Of a stretch of 64,000 bases of DNA, positions 6,832 to 15,102 are shown piece after piece (position 1 is the first letter of the stretch; each line of letters begins with the position of its first letter). The notes under the pieces were generated by a model. The model saw only the letters and a program-made list of their open reading frames with translations. It ran no database searches and was not told the DNA's origin. A program made the translations under genes and the position numbers. Origin of the DNA: Micromonospora sp. BL4. Its GTDB lineage: Bacteria; Actinomycetota; Actinomycetes; Mycobacteriales; Micromonosporaceae. The DNA lies in the NCBI RefSeq assembly GCF_003667505.1, contig NZ_RCVJ01000192.1:30706-94705 (forward strand). The letters are read 5' to 3'.

Positions 6832-7893
6832 TCAGCCCTCCCTCTTCCGGGGCAAAGCGGTGATCCGCAGATCCGGACCGACCTGCGTAACGTCGACGAA
6901 CTCCAGATCGATCGCCTCAGCGATGGTCGTCACTCCCGCGTCGACCAGGGCGGTGGGGCCGGCGCCGAGCAGCCGCGGCGCGACGTACCCGACGATCTTG
7001 TCGACCAGGCCGGCGGCGAGGAACGCGCCGGCCAGCCGGGGGCCGCCCTCCAGCAGCACCGCGCGGACCCCGCGCTGGTGCAGCGCCGCGAGCAGAGCCG
7101 GCAGGTCGACCCGGCCGTCCGGGCCCGCGCCGACCTCGGCGGCGGTCGCGATCCACGTCCGCGCGGCGCCGTCGCGGACCCGGGCGTCGGCCGGGGTACG
7201 CCCCGAGCTGTCCACCACCACCCGCAGCGGCTGCCGGATGGCCAGGCTGCCGTCGCGCAGGTTGCGGGCGGTCAGTCGGGGATCGTCGGCGAGCACGGTG
7301 CCGACCCCGGCGATGACCGCGTCGACCGTGCCGCGCAGCGCGTGCACGTCCATCCGGGCCGCCTCCGAGGTGATCCACATGCTGGTACCGTCCGCCGCCG
7401 CCGACCGGCCGTCGACCGTGGCGGCGTACTTCCAGATCACGTACGGCCAGCCCCGGCGCATCGAGGTCAACCAGGCGACGTTGCCGGCCTCGGCCTCGTC
7501 GCCGCGTATTCCCAGGTCCACGCGGACCCCGGCGGACCGCAGCGTGGCGGCGCCACCGGTGGCCACCGGGTTCGGGTCGGGGACGGCGATCACCACCCGG
7601 CCCACGCCGGCCTGGACCAGCGCGCTGCTGCAGGGGCCGGTGCGGCCGGTGTGGTCACAGGGTTCCAGGGTGACGACCGCGGTGCCGCCACGGGCGCGCT
7701 CGCCGGCCTGGGCCAGCGCGACGATCTCGGCGTGCGGCCCGCCGGCGTAGGCGTGGAAGCCCTCGCCGACGACCGTGCCGTCGGCGTCGAGCAGCACGCA
7801 GCCGACCACTGGGTTGGGGCTGGTGGTGCCCAGCCCGCGCGCCGCCAGCTCGATCGCGCGTCGCATCGCCTCATCGACGGAGACGCTGGCCAT
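6832..7893 (-). CDS. ribD: Bifunctional pyrimidine deaminase / reductase
   Basis: Performs deamination and then NADPH-dependent side-chain reduction of the GTP cyclohydrolase II product. The 353-residue protein has an N-terminal zinc deaminase domain (GPHAEIVAL; TLEPCDHTGRTGPC supplies the metal ligands) and a C-terminal dihydrofolate-reductase-like domain (VIWKYAATVDGRSAA; LLEGGPRLAGAFL). It is the first gene of the riboflavin operon, downstream of the FMN riboswitch; a leader of about 160 nt separates the switch from its ATG. Confidence 0.96.
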   Translation of the reverse strand: MASVSVDEAMRRAIELAARGLGTTSPNPVVGCVLLDADGTVVGEGFHAYAGGPHAEIVALAQAGERARGGTAVVTLEPCDHTGRTGPCSSALVQAGVGRVVIAVPDPNPVATGGAATLRSAGVRVDLGIRGDEAEAGNVAWLTSMRRGWPYVIWKYAATVDGRSAAADGTSMWITSEAARMDVHALRGTVDAVIAGVGTVLADDPRLTARNLRDGSLAIRQPLRVVVDSSGRTPADARVRDGAARTWIATAAEVGAGPDGRVDLPALLAALHQRGVRAVLLEGGPRLAGAFLAAGLVDKIVGYVAPRLLGAGPTALVDAGVTTIAEAIDLEFVDVTQVGPDLRITALPRKREG

Positions 7894-8056
7894 CGCCGTG
7901 TCCCTGCCCTCTCACTCGCCGGTCCGCGCGCGGCGGTCAGGGAGGCGGCATGGGGCCGCAGGCAGGCGGCGGCGGATTCCGGGTACGGCTCGGCCGCCCC
8001 GGAGGGTCGGCACGGCACGCTGAAGCCAGCGGCCGGCTCGGACCCGTCCGTCCCGC

Positions 8057-8223
8057 GCGCTGTCTCCCATCCGGACTGTCTGGGCGCGGACGAACCGCCC
8101 CCAACCGTCGGCCCCGGATTCTCACCAGGTCCACCGGGCGGCACAGCCGTCCGGGTCGCGGGCTTACCACGGTTGGACCGTGGATCACCGCCGGTTCGGA
8201 ATTTCACCGAGTCCCGCCAGCGC
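8057..8223 (-). promoter_or_regulatory. FMN riboswitch (RFN element)
   Basis: Reading on the minus strand, the conserved FMN aptamer is complete. P1 pairs GCGCTG (8223-8218) with CAGCGC (8062-8057). Between them come GGTGAAATTCCGAACCGGCG, AAGCCCGCGACC, GGTGAGAATCCGGGGCCGAC and AGTCCGGATGGGAGA, the invariant blocks in order. It should reduce expression of the rib genes when FMN is plentiful. I do not see an obvious terminator with a U tract before ribD, so control may act on translation initiation or through a GC-rich terminator without U residues. Confidence 0.95.
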
Positions 8224-8241
8224 GTGGTGGGTACAACGGCA

Positions 8242-8247
8242 GTCTTA
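8242..8247 (-). promoter_or_regulatory. Candidate rib operon -10 box
   Basis: TAAGAC on the minus strand lies 19 bp upstream of the riboswitch P1 stem, placing a start of transcription near 8235, just before the aptamer. No convincing -35 element is seen. The positional fit is the main support. Confidence 0.3.
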
Positions 8248-8303
8248 CACGCGAACGGGGGTGCGCCGCCACCGAGGCGAGCTACTTCACAGCCGGATCA
8301 CGC

Positions 8304-9260
8304 TCACGTGACGCCGCGCCGCCGGTCCACCGCCACGTACGACCCGGGCTGGCTCTTGGCCACGGTCTTCATCTCGGAGGCCACCGCGATCGCCTCGAGC
8401 GGGTCGGTGAACCGCTTGCCGGCGTCGGAGAGGGAGACGCCGATGGAGAGGGTGACCAGGGCGGCGCGACGGATGGTGCCCCGCCGGTCCTTCAGCTCGA
8501 CGAAGCCGCGCTCCCGGTCGGTCGGGTCGTAGAGCGTGTCGGCCGCCTTCTCGAAGTCGACCACCGCCCGGGAGGTCAGCGAGCGGACCTGGTCCGGTGC
8601 GCAGACGATGACGAAGTCGTCGCCGCCGACGTGGCCGAGGAAGGCCGGTGGCAGACCGACCGCCACCACCGCCCGGTGCAGGCTGCGGGCCAGCGCGGAG
8701 ATGAAGTCGTCGCCGCGCACGAAGCCGTACCGGTCGTTGACGCTCTTGAACCGGTCGATGTCGATGTAGCCGACCGCGTAGTCCACCCCGTGCCGGACCC
8801 GGTCGCTGATCTCCCGACGGATCCGGCTGTTGCCGGGCAGCCCGGTCAGCGGGGAGACCTCCCGGAACTCCTTGTTGCGGCGCAGGGTCGACGAGACCCG
8901 GGCCACCAGCTCGGCGGTGTCGAACGGCTTGACCAGGTAGTCGTCGGCGCCGGCGCTGAGCCCGTGCACCTTGTCGACGGTCATCCCCTTGGCCGTCAGC
9001 ATGATCACCGGCAGGGCGGAGGTCATCGGGTCGGCGCGCAGCCGCCGGGTCAGCTCCAGCCCGTCGATCCGGGGCATCATCAGGTCGACCACGGCCAGGT
9101 CGGGTCGTTGCCGCTCGATGACCTCGAGGGCCTCCTGGCCGTCGCTGGCGTGGATCACCTCGAAGCCGTGCAGCCGCAGGTTGAACTCGACGAAACGGGC
9201 GATGTCCTCGTCGTCGTCGACGACGAGGATGATGTCCTTCCGGTCGCCCTCTGGGTCCAT
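8304..9260 (-). CDS. Response regulator with GGDEF domain (putative diguanylate cyclase)
   Basis: A 318-residue two-domain protein. Residues ~9-125 form a receiver domain with acidic DDDED (15-19), phospho-acceptor D59 in VVDLMMP, T89 and K111 (LVKPFD). Residues ~135-300 form a GGDEF domain with DIDRFKSVND (metal Asp) and the signature GGDDF (212-216), a conservative variant likely to remain active; no RxxD inhibitory site is apparent. It would make cyclic di-GMP on phosphorylation, which is notable because bldD in this window encodes a c-di-GMP receptor. The ATG lies one base after the rpe stop, so it is co-translated with rpe. No sensor kinase is adjacent. Confidence 0.88.
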   Translation of the reverse strand: MDPEGDRKDIILVVDDDEDIARFVEFNLRLHGFEVIHASDGQEALEVIERQRPDLAVVDLMMPRIDGLELTRRLRADPMTSALPVIMLTAKGMTVDKVHGLSAGADDYLVKPFDTAELVARVSSTLRRNKEFREVSPLTGLPGNSRIRREISDRVRHGVDYAVGYIDIDRFKSVNDRYGFVRGDDFISALARSLHRAVVAVGLPPAFLGHVGGDDFVIVCAPDQVRSLTSRAVVDFEKAADTLYDPTDRERGFVELKDRRGTIRRAALVTLSIGVSLSDAGKRFTDPLEAIAVASEMKTVAKSQPGSYVAVDRRRGVT

Positions 9261-9261
9261 C

Positions 9262-9942
9262 TCAGGCCCCGGGAGCCGCGCGTTCCGCCAGTGCCCGCAG
9301 GTGGCGTACCGCCTCCGCCGGGTCGGCGGCGCCGTAGACGGCGGTGCCGGCCACGAAGGCGTCGGCGCCCGCGGCGGCCGCCTGTTCGATGGTGTCGGCG
9401 GCGATCCCACCGTCCACCTCGATCCGCAGCTCCAGGTGCCCGGCATCGACGTGCCGGCGCGCGGCGCGGACCTTGTCCAGCAGCTGCGGGAGGAACCGCT
9501 GCCCGCCGAAACCGGCCTTGATCGTCATGATCAGCAGGGTGTCGAAGCTGGGCAGCAGGTCCAGGTACGGCTCGATCGGGGTGTCCCGGTCGATGGCCAG
9601 CCCGGCCTTCGCGCCGGCGGAGCGCAGGTCCTTGGCCAGCGCTACCGGGTCGTCGCACGCCTCGGCGTGGAAGGTCACGTTGTACGCCCCGGCGTCGGCG
9701 TAGCCGGGGGCCCACCGACGCGGGTCCTCGATCATCAGGTGCACGTCGAACGGCATCGCGGTGACGGCGCGCAGGCTCTGCACGACGGGCAGACCGATGG
9801 TCAGGTTCGGCACGAAGTGGTTGTCCATCACGTCCACGTGCAACCAGTCCGCGGCGTCCTCGACGGCACGGACCTCTTCGGCGAGGCGGGCGAAATCGGC
9901 GGCCAGGATGCTCGGCGCGACGATGGGCGGCGGTACGGTCAC
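9262..9942 (-). CDS. rpe: Ribulose-phosphate 3-epimerase
   Basis: Interconverts ribulose 5-phosphate and xylulose 5-phosphate in the pentose phosphate pathway; ribulose 5-phosphate is also the RibBA substrate. The TIM-barrel markers are present: IVAPSILAADFARL, WLHVDVMDNHFVPNLTIG, FDVHLMIEDP and EVDGGIAADTI. The 226-residue length is normal. The GTG start at 9942 has no ribosome binding site but follows a TACACT hexamer by 6 nt, so the mRNA is probably leaderless. It is coupled to the GGDEF response regulator. Confidence 0.95.
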   Translation of the reverse strand: MTVPPPIVAPSILAADFARLAEEVRAVEDAADWLHVDVMDNHFVPNLTIGLPVVQSLRAVTAMPFDVHLMIEDPRRWAPGYADAGAYNVTFHAEACDDPVALAKDLRSAGAKAGLAIDRDTPIEPYLDLLPSFDTLLIMTIKAGFGGQRFLPQLLDKVRAARRHVDAGHLELRIEVDGGIAADTIEQAAAAGADAFVAGTAVYGAADPAEAVRHLRALAERAAPGA

Positions 9943-9948
9943 GGGGCC

Positions 9949-9954
9949 AGTGTA
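9949..9954 (-). promoter_or_regulatory. rpe -10 box, leaderless transcript predicted
   Basis: TACACT on the minus strand is followed by GGCCCC and then the GTG start codon, so the expected transcription start falls on the first base of the start codon. This is the usual layout of actinobacterial leaderless genes. No matching -35 is clear. Confidence 0.4.
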
Positions 9955-10125
9955 CGAACGCGGTGACCCGCCGCCCCCATCGCGGCACCATCCGGGACGC
10001 GCTGTGATCCAGCGGTGACCAGTGGTGCAGAATTGGTCGGTCCGGGCCGCCGAATCCGGACGAACAGACATCAACGGCTGGCCGATCGACGGAAACGCGA
10101 CGACACTCCAACCGGGACGGTGCCG

Positions 10126-10131
10126 TAGGCT
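10126..10131 (+). promoter_or_regulatory. Candidate -10 box of first septum-formation lipoprotein gene
   Basis: TAGGCT lies in the context GGTGCCGTAGGCTGC. The same context, GGTGCCGTATGCTGC, recurs before the second paralog (11100-11105), which suggests the promoter was duplicated along with the gene. Confidence 0.4.
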
Positions 10132-10196
10132 GCACGCCCGCCGGGGTCTCGCCGCGGGGCGCGGTGACCGGTCGCCAGCTCCCGGGAGGGCGGACG

Positions 10197-11087
10197 ATGC
10201 GACGGTGGCTTCCAGCGCTGGCGCTGGCCGGCGTCACGATGGTGCTGCTGGCCGGCTGCGGGCCTGCGCGGGGCGCCGACGGTGACCTCACCGACGACTG
10301 GCCGGCGCTGCGGGCCCCGAAACCGTTCACCCCCGCCACCGACACCTGCCTGCCCCGGGTCACCTCGATCGTGCAGGCCAGCACGTACGAGACGGTGGAC
10401 TGCGCGCGCAGCCACCTGGCCGAGGCGATCCACGTCGGCACCTTCGACGGCGCCGCGGCGCGCGCCACCACCCGGCCCCAGCCGGGGTCGTCGGGCCTGC
10501 GAGCCGCCCGCGCCGAGTGTGACCAGCGGGCCCGGGAGGTGCTCGGCGGCGACTGGCACACGGCACGGCTCACCCTGTCGGTCTCGCTGCCCTCGGCACC
10601 GGCCTGGGCCGGCGGCGCACGCTGGTTCCGCTGCGATCTCAGCGAGACCGGCAGCATCGACAACACGCGGCCGGTGAACCGCGTCGGCAGCCTGCGCGGC
10701 GCGTTGATCGGCGACACCCCGCTGACCCACCGCTGCTTCGATCCCAAGCTGATCGGCGACAACCTCAACTACATGGCCCCGGTGCTCTGCACGGAGCCGC
10801 ACCGCGCCGAATTCGTCGGCGTCTACGCGGAACGCGACATGAGCTGGGCGGACTTCACCCGCTCCGCCGAGCAGGCGCACCGGCGCTGCATGGCGTTGAT
10901 CGCCGCGTACGCCGCGGTGCCGAACAACAGCGACCTGCCGTACCGGGCCGGGTCCATCTACTACCCACCATCACAGCGGGAGTGGGAGGAGGGCGACCGT
11001 GGGGTGCGCTGTTTCCTGTGGAGCGACGACCGCAAACTCACCCGCTCGATGCGCAATGCGGGCCCCCAGGGACTACCGGCCATCTGA
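10197..11087 (+). CDS. Septum-formation-family lipoprotein, copy 1
   Basis: A 296-residue exported lipoprotein. The signal peptide MRRWLPALALAGVTMVLLAGC ends in a lipobox (LAGC), so Cys21 should be lipidated at the outer face of the membrane. The mature part has two repeats of the actinobacterial septum-formation-type domain with conserved Cys pairs and C-x2-5-H motifs (TVDCARSHLAEAIHVG; VLCTEPHRAEFVGVY). The biochemical role of this family is unknown. A GGGAGGG site precedes the ATG at 10197. It is a tandem paralog of the next gene, with identical length, and lies on the opposite strand to the surrounding housekeeping genes. Confidence 0.8.
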   Translation: MRRWLPALALAGVTMVLLAGCGPARGADGDLTDDWPALRAPKPFTPATDTCLPRVTSIVQASTYETVDCARSHLAEAIHVGTFDGAAARATTRPQPGSSGLRAARAECDQRAREVLGGDWHTARLTLSVSLPSAPAWAGGARWFRCDLSETGSIDNTRPVNRVGSLRGALIGDTPLTHRCFDPKLIGDNLNYMAPVLCTEPHRAEFVGVYAERDMSWADFTRSAEQAHRRCMALIAAYAAVPNNSDLPYRAGSIYYPPSQREWEEGDRGVRCFLWSDDRKLTRSMRNAGPQGLPAI

Positions 11088-11099
11088 GCACCGGTGCCG

Positions 11100-11105
11100 T
11101 ATGCT
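11100..11105 (+). promoter_or_regulatory. Candidate -10 box of second septum-formation lipoprotein gene
   Basis: TATGCT in the context GGTGCCGTATGCTGC, matching the sequence before copy 1. It begins 13 nt after the copy 1 stop codon and lies 67 nt before the copy 2 start, so copy 2 could be transcribed independently. Confidence 0.4.
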
Positions 11106-11171
11106 GCTGCGCCGTGGCGCTACCGACCGGCCGGGGGCCGGCCGGAGACCAGCAGCGGCGGGAGGTCGGGC

Positions 11172-12062
11172 ATGCGACGGTGGTTGACGGCGCTCGCCGT
11201 GGGCGCGACGGCGGCCCTGGCGCTGGCCGGATGCGGCGCACCCGCCGGAGTTGACCGGAACCTCATCGACGACTGGCCGGCGCCCGTCGCGGCGCAGCAG
11301 TTCGTTCCCGCCACCGACGTCTGCCACCACGCCGCCCAGCAGGTCGGCTACCTTACCGGCTACAACCCGGTGGCGTGCACCGAGTCGCACCGGGTGGAGA
11401 CCATGCACGTCGGCACGCTCAGCGGCCCGGGCACGGACCGCGCGACGCCCCCACCGCCCGGCTCGGTCGCCATGCGGGCCGCCCAGGCCGGCTGCGACAA
11501 GGAGGTCAGCAAGGCGGTCGGCGCCGACTGGCGCTCCGGCCGCCTCGGCCTGACCGTCGTGCTGCCCTCGGCGCCGGCGTGGGCCGGTGGGGCCCGCTGG
11601 TACCGCTGTGACGTCACCGAGATCGCCAGCATCGACGACACCTCCGTCGGCCTGCGCACCGGCAGCCTGCGGGGGGCGCTGACCGGCGCGGCGCCTCTGG
11701 CGTACCGCTGCTTCAACCCCAAGCTGGTCAAGGACGACATCGACGAGATGGTGCCGGTCTCGTGCACCAGCCGGCACCACGCCGAGTTCGTCGGCATCTG
11801 GAAGGCCCCGGACGTCAGCTACGCCGAGTTCACCCGCACCACCAAGCGGACCCACCGGGCCTGCCAGACGGTGACCGCCCGGTACGCCAAGGTGCCGGAC
11901 AACTCCCAGCTCGACTTCCGCACCGGGACGATCTACTACCAGCCGTACGAGCAGGAGTGGAAGAACGGCAACCGTGGCGTGCAGTGCTTCCTGTGGATCA
12001 GCGACCGGAACCTGACCCGCTCGATGAAGGGCGCCGGCACCAAGGGCCTCCCGGTCACCTGA
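11172..12062 (+). CDS. Septum-formation-family lipoprotein, copy 2
   Basis: A 296-residue paralog of the preceding gene, alignable end to end: both share MRRWL at the start, LPSAPAWAGGARW in the middle, TRSMxxAGxxGLP at the end and the same Cys and His positions. The signal peptide ends ALALAGC (lipobox), so it is also a membrane-anchored lipoprotein. The pair clearly arose by tandem duplication followed by substantial divergence. GGAGG lies 6 nt upstream of the ATG. A strong terminator follows. Function unknown. Confidence 0.8.
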   Translation: MRRWLTALAVGATAALALAGCGAPAGVDRNLIDDWPAPVAAQQFVPATDVCHHAAQQVGYLTGYNPVACTESHRVETMHVGTLSGPGTDRATPPPPGSVAMRAAQAGCDKEVSKAVGADWRSGRLGLTVVLPSAPAWAGGARWYRCDVTEIASIDDTSVGLRTGSLRGALTGAAPLAYRCFNPKLVKDDIDEMVPVSCTSRHHAEFVGIWKAPDVSYAEFTRTTKRTHRACQTVTARYAKVPDNSQLDFRTGTIYYQPYEQEWKNGNRGVQCFLWISDRNLTRSMKGAGTKGLPVT

Positions 12063-12085
12063 CCCACCACTTCGCCGAAGCCAAG

Positions 12086-12118
12086 AGGAAGGGCCCCTGT
12101 CCAGGGGCCCTTCCTTTG
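12086..12118. terminator. Bidirectional intrinsic terminator
   Basis: GGAAGGGCCCCTG (12087-12099) pairs perfectly with CAGGGGCCCTTCC (12102-12114), flanked by A residues on the left and TTT on the right. It lies between convergent genes (lipoprotein copy 2 and rsmB) and can serve both. Confidence 0.85.
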
Positions 12119-12130
12119 TCGAACGGCTGC

Positions 12131-13567
12131 TCAGCCTCGGCGCAGGACGGCGAGGAACATCGCGTCGGTGCCGTGCCGGTGCGGCCAGAGCTGCACGGTC
12201 GGGCCGTCACCCAGGCCGGGCATACCGGCCGGCAGCAGCGGCCGGGCGTCCACGAAGTCCACCGACACCCCACTGCGGCGAGCCGCCTCGGTCACCGTCA
12301 CGTGGGTCTCGACCGTGTGCGGCGAGCAGGTGACGTACGCGACCAGCCCGCCCGGACGGACCGCCCGCAGCGCCGCGCCGAGCAGCTCCCTTTGCAGCCG
12401 GGTCAGCGGCGGCAGGTCGGAGGGTTGGCGACGCCAGCGCGACTCCGGCCGGCGACGCAGCGACCCCAGCCCGGTGCACGGAGCGTCAACCAGCACCCGG
12501 TCGAAGTGCCCCTCCGGCAGCTTCGGGTCCGCACCGACCTCGCGGCCGTCCATGGCCAGCACGGTCACCGGCAGACCACGGGTCGCCTGGGAGACCAGCC
12601 GGGCCCGGTGCTCGGCCACCTCCACCGCGGTCACCCGGGCGCCGCGCTGCGCGGCGAGCGCGCCGAGCAGCCCGGCCTTGCCGCCCGGACCCGCGCACAG
12701 GTCCAGCCAGCGCCCGTCCGGGCCGTCCAGCGGCGCGGCGGCGAGCGCGGCGGCCACCAGCTGGGAGCCCTCGTCCTGGACGTGGGCCCGGCCGTCGACG
12801 ACCGCCGGCACGTCGCCGGGCGCGCCACCGGGCAGATAGACGGCGTACGGCGAGAACGCGCCGGGCGCCCCGCCCACCTGGTCGGCCAGCTCGACCGGGT
12901 CGATCAGGCCGGGCCGGGCGCACAGGTGCACCGGCGGGCGCTCGTTGTCCTCGATCAGCAGTCGGGCCGTCTCGCCCAGGTCGCCGCCGAGGGCCTCGGA
13001 GAACGCCCGCACGATCCACTGCGGATGGCTGTACGCCAGCGCCAGGTGCCCGATCGGGTCGGTCTCCATGGGCGGGGCGAGCTTCGCCACCCAGCCGTCG
13101 GCGTCGAGGGTGGACACCTCGCGCAGCACCGCGTTGGCGAACCCGGTGGCGCCCGGCGCGACCGCGCGGACCAGGTCCACGGTCGACGAGACCGCGGCGT
13201 GCGGAGGCACCCGGGTGTGCAGCAGCTGGTACGCCCCGAGCCGCAGCGCGTCGCGTACCGGCGGGTCGATCCGGGCCACGTCCCGGCCGGCCGCGTCGGT
13301 CAGGATCGCGTCCAGCGTGCCCAGGTGACGCAGGGTGCCGTAGGTCAGCTCGGTGGCGAACGCCGCGTCCCGGCCGTACAGCCCCTCCTCGCGCAGGATG
13401 GTCGGCAGCACCAGGTTGGCGAACGCGTCGTCGCGGTGCACCGCGGCGACCGCCTCGTACGCCGCGCGCCGCGGCCGGTCCAGCGGCGGCCGGGCCGGCC
13501 GGCGGTCCCCGCCGCGACCGGCGGACGGGCCGCCCCGCGTCGGGCGCGTGCCCTCCGGGGCCGTCAC
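12131..13567 (-). CDS. rsmB: 16S rRNA (cytosine(967)-C5)-methyltransferase
   Basis: A 478-residue two-part protein. A basic Pro/Arg-rich tail and a NusB-like RNA-binding domain (~residues 30-165) are followed by a SAM-dependent Rossmann domain with LDLCAGPGGKAG, the VDAPCTGLGSLRRRPE motif and the catalytic TCS of AYVTCSPHTVE. It methylates C967 of 16S rRNA. The GTG at 13567 overlaps the fmt stop (GTGA). The def-fmt-rsmB order is conserved in actinobacteria, where rpe usually follows; here two lipoproteins on the other strand intervene. Confidence 0.94.
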   Translation of the reverse strand: MTAPEGTRPTRGGPSAGRGGDRRPARPPLDRPRRAAYEAVAAVHRDDAFANLVLPTILREEGLYGRDAAFATELTYGTLRHLGTLDAILTDAAGRDVARIDPPVRDALRLGAYQLLHTRVPPHAAVSSTVDLVRAVAPGATGFANAVLREVSTLDADGWVAKLAPPMETDPIGHLALAYSHPQWIVRAFSEALGGDLGETARLLIEDNERPPVHLCARPGLIDPVELADQVGGAPGAFSPYAVYLPGGAPGDVPAVVDGRAHVQDEGSQLVAAALAAAPLDGPDGRWLDLCAGPGGKAGLLGALAAQRGARVTAVEVAEHRARLVSQATRGLPVTVLAMDGREVGADPKLPEGHFDRVLVDAPCTGLGSLRRRPESRWRRQPSDLPPLTRLQRELLGAALRAVRPGGLVAYVTCSPHTVETHVTVTEAARRSGVSVDFVDARPLLPAGMPGLGDGPTVQLWPHRHGTDAMFLAVLRRG

Positions 13568-14490
13568 GCGAGCTCCTCGCCGGCGCTGACCCGGACGCCG
13601 CGCGCCCAGTCGGTCGCCGGCATGGCCCGCTTTCCGGCGGCCCGGACCTCACCCAGTCGCACCGGCACGGTGGCCGTGCCGACCAGCACCCGGGCCTTCT
13701 CCACCAGCAGCTCCCCCGGCTTCAGGTCGGGGCCGTCGGCTGCCGCCACCACCGGGCCGAGCTTCACCCGCTCGCCCCGGAAGGTCGTCCAGGGGCCCGG
13801 GGCCGGGGTGCAGGCCCGGATCCGCCGGTCCACGGCGAAAGCCGGGTCGGTCCAGCGCACGCGGGCGTCCTCCACGGTCAGTTTCGGTGCCAGTGACACC
13901 CCGTCGGCCGGCTGCGGCTCGGCCCGGGCGGTGCCGTCGGCGATCGCGTCGAGCACCGCCACCAGCAGCCCGGCACCGGACTCGGCGAGACGACCCAGCA
14001 GGTCACCGGAGGTGTCGCCGGCGCGGATCTCATCGGTCAGGGTGCCGAAGACCGGACCGGTGTCCAGGCCCTGCTCCAGCTGGAAGACGCTGGCCCCGGT
14101 CAGCTCGTCACCGTGCAGCACCGCGTGCTGCACGGGCGCGGCGCCGCGCCAGGCGGGCAGCAGCGAGAAGTGCAGGTTGATCCAGCCGTACCGGGGGATC
14201 TCCAGCGCCGCCGGCGGCACCAGCGCGCCGTACGCGACCACCGGCACGCAGTCCGGTGCCAGCTCACGCAGCCGGTCGAGGAACTCCGGGTCACGGGGAC
14301 GGTCCGGGGTGAGCACCTCGACGCCGTGCTCGTCGGCCCACTCGCCGACCGGGGAACGGGACAGGCCACGCCCGCGCCCGGCGGGCGCGTCGGGCCGGGT
14401 GACCACCGCGACGAGGTCGTGCCGGGAGGCGGCGACGGCGGCCAGGGCGGGAACGGCGACGGCCGGCGTACCGGCGAAGATCACACGCAT
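13564..14490 (-). CDS. fmt: Methionyl-tRNA formyltransferase
   Basis: Formylates initiator Met-tRNA using 10-formyltetrahydrofolate. The 308-residue protein has the N-terminal Rossmann start MRVIFAGTPAVAVPAL, the catalytic loop INLHFSLLPAWRGAAPVQHAV and the family segment ELTGASVFQLEQGLDTGPV, followed by a C-terminal OB-like domain. A GTG at 14499, overlapping the def stop (GTGA), is an alternative start adding VTR. It is coupled to def, which removes the formyl group. Confidence 0.96.
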   Translation of the reverse strand: MRVIFAGTPAVAVPALAAVAASRHDLVAVVTRPDAPAGRGRGLSRSPVGEWADEHGVEVLTPDRPRDPEFLDRLRELAPDCVPVVAYGALVPPAALEIPRYGWINLHFSLLPAWRGAAPVQHAVLHGDELTGASVFQLEQGLDTGPVFGTLTDEIRAGDTSGDLLGRLAESGAGLLVAVLDAIADGTARAEPQPADGVSLAPKLTVEDARVRWTDPAFAVDRRIRACTPAPGPWTTFRGERVKLGPVVAAADGPDLKPGELLVEKARVLVGTATVPVRLGEVRAAGKRAMPATDWARGVRVSAGEELA

Positions 14491-14495
14491 CCGGG

Positions 14496-15056
14496 TCACC
14501 GGCCCAGGCCGAAGGGGCTGCCCGCGGCGTGCGGGTTGACCTTGACCACCGGCGGGGCGGACGCGTCGTACCACTCGGCCTGGCGGATCGCCTTCATCGC
14601 CTCCTTGCGGCCGGCCGCGTCGAGCCGGTCCAGGAAGAGCACACCGTCGAGGTGGTCGGTCTCGTGCTGCACGCAGCGGGCCATCAGGCCGGTGCCGACG
14701 ATCTGGAGCGGGTCGCCGTAGCCGTTGAAGCCCTTGGCGATCACGTTCTGCCGGCGCTTGGTGTCGAAGTAGAGCCCGGGGATGGACAGGCAGCCCTCCG
14801 GGCCGTCCTGCTCCTCCTCGTCGGGGAATTCGAGCACCGGGTTGACCAGGTGCCCCAGCACGTCGTCGACGTCGAAGGCGAACACCCGCAGGCCCACACC
14901 GAGCTGTGGCGCGGCCAGGCCGGCCCCGTTCTGCTCACGCATCGTGTCGGTCAGATCGGCGATGAGCCTACGCAGCTCGACGTCGAAGTCGACCACCGGA
15001 TCGGCCGGCGTGCGCAGCACCGGATCCCCAAACAGACGGATGGGCTGGACGGTCAC
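14496..15056 (-). CDS. def: Peptide deformylase
   Basis: Removes the N-formyl group from nascent proteins. The three metalloenzyme motifs are intact: GAGLAAPQLGVG, EGCLSIPG (metal Cys) and QHETDHLDGVLF (HExxH). I place the start at GTG 15056 because AAGGAG lies 9 nt upstream; an ATG at 15074 would add six residues (MKEPSR) encoded by the ribosome binding site itself. The Gly/Pro-rich C-terminal extension is usual for actinobacterial homologs. Confidence 0.95.
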   Translation of the reverse strand: MTVQPIRLFGDPVLRTPADPVVDFDVELRRLIADLTDTMREQNGAGLAAPQLGVGLRVFAFDVDDVLGHLVNPVLEFPDEEEQDGPEGCLSIPGLYFDTKRRQNVIAKGFNGYGDPLQIVGTGLMARCVQHETDHLDGVLFLDRLDAAGRKEAMKAIRQAEWYDASAPPVVKVNPHAAGSPFGLGR

Positions 15057-15102
15057 GCGGGACGGCTCCTTCATGGGGTGGGACGAGCGGTGCCGTACCA
15101 GT

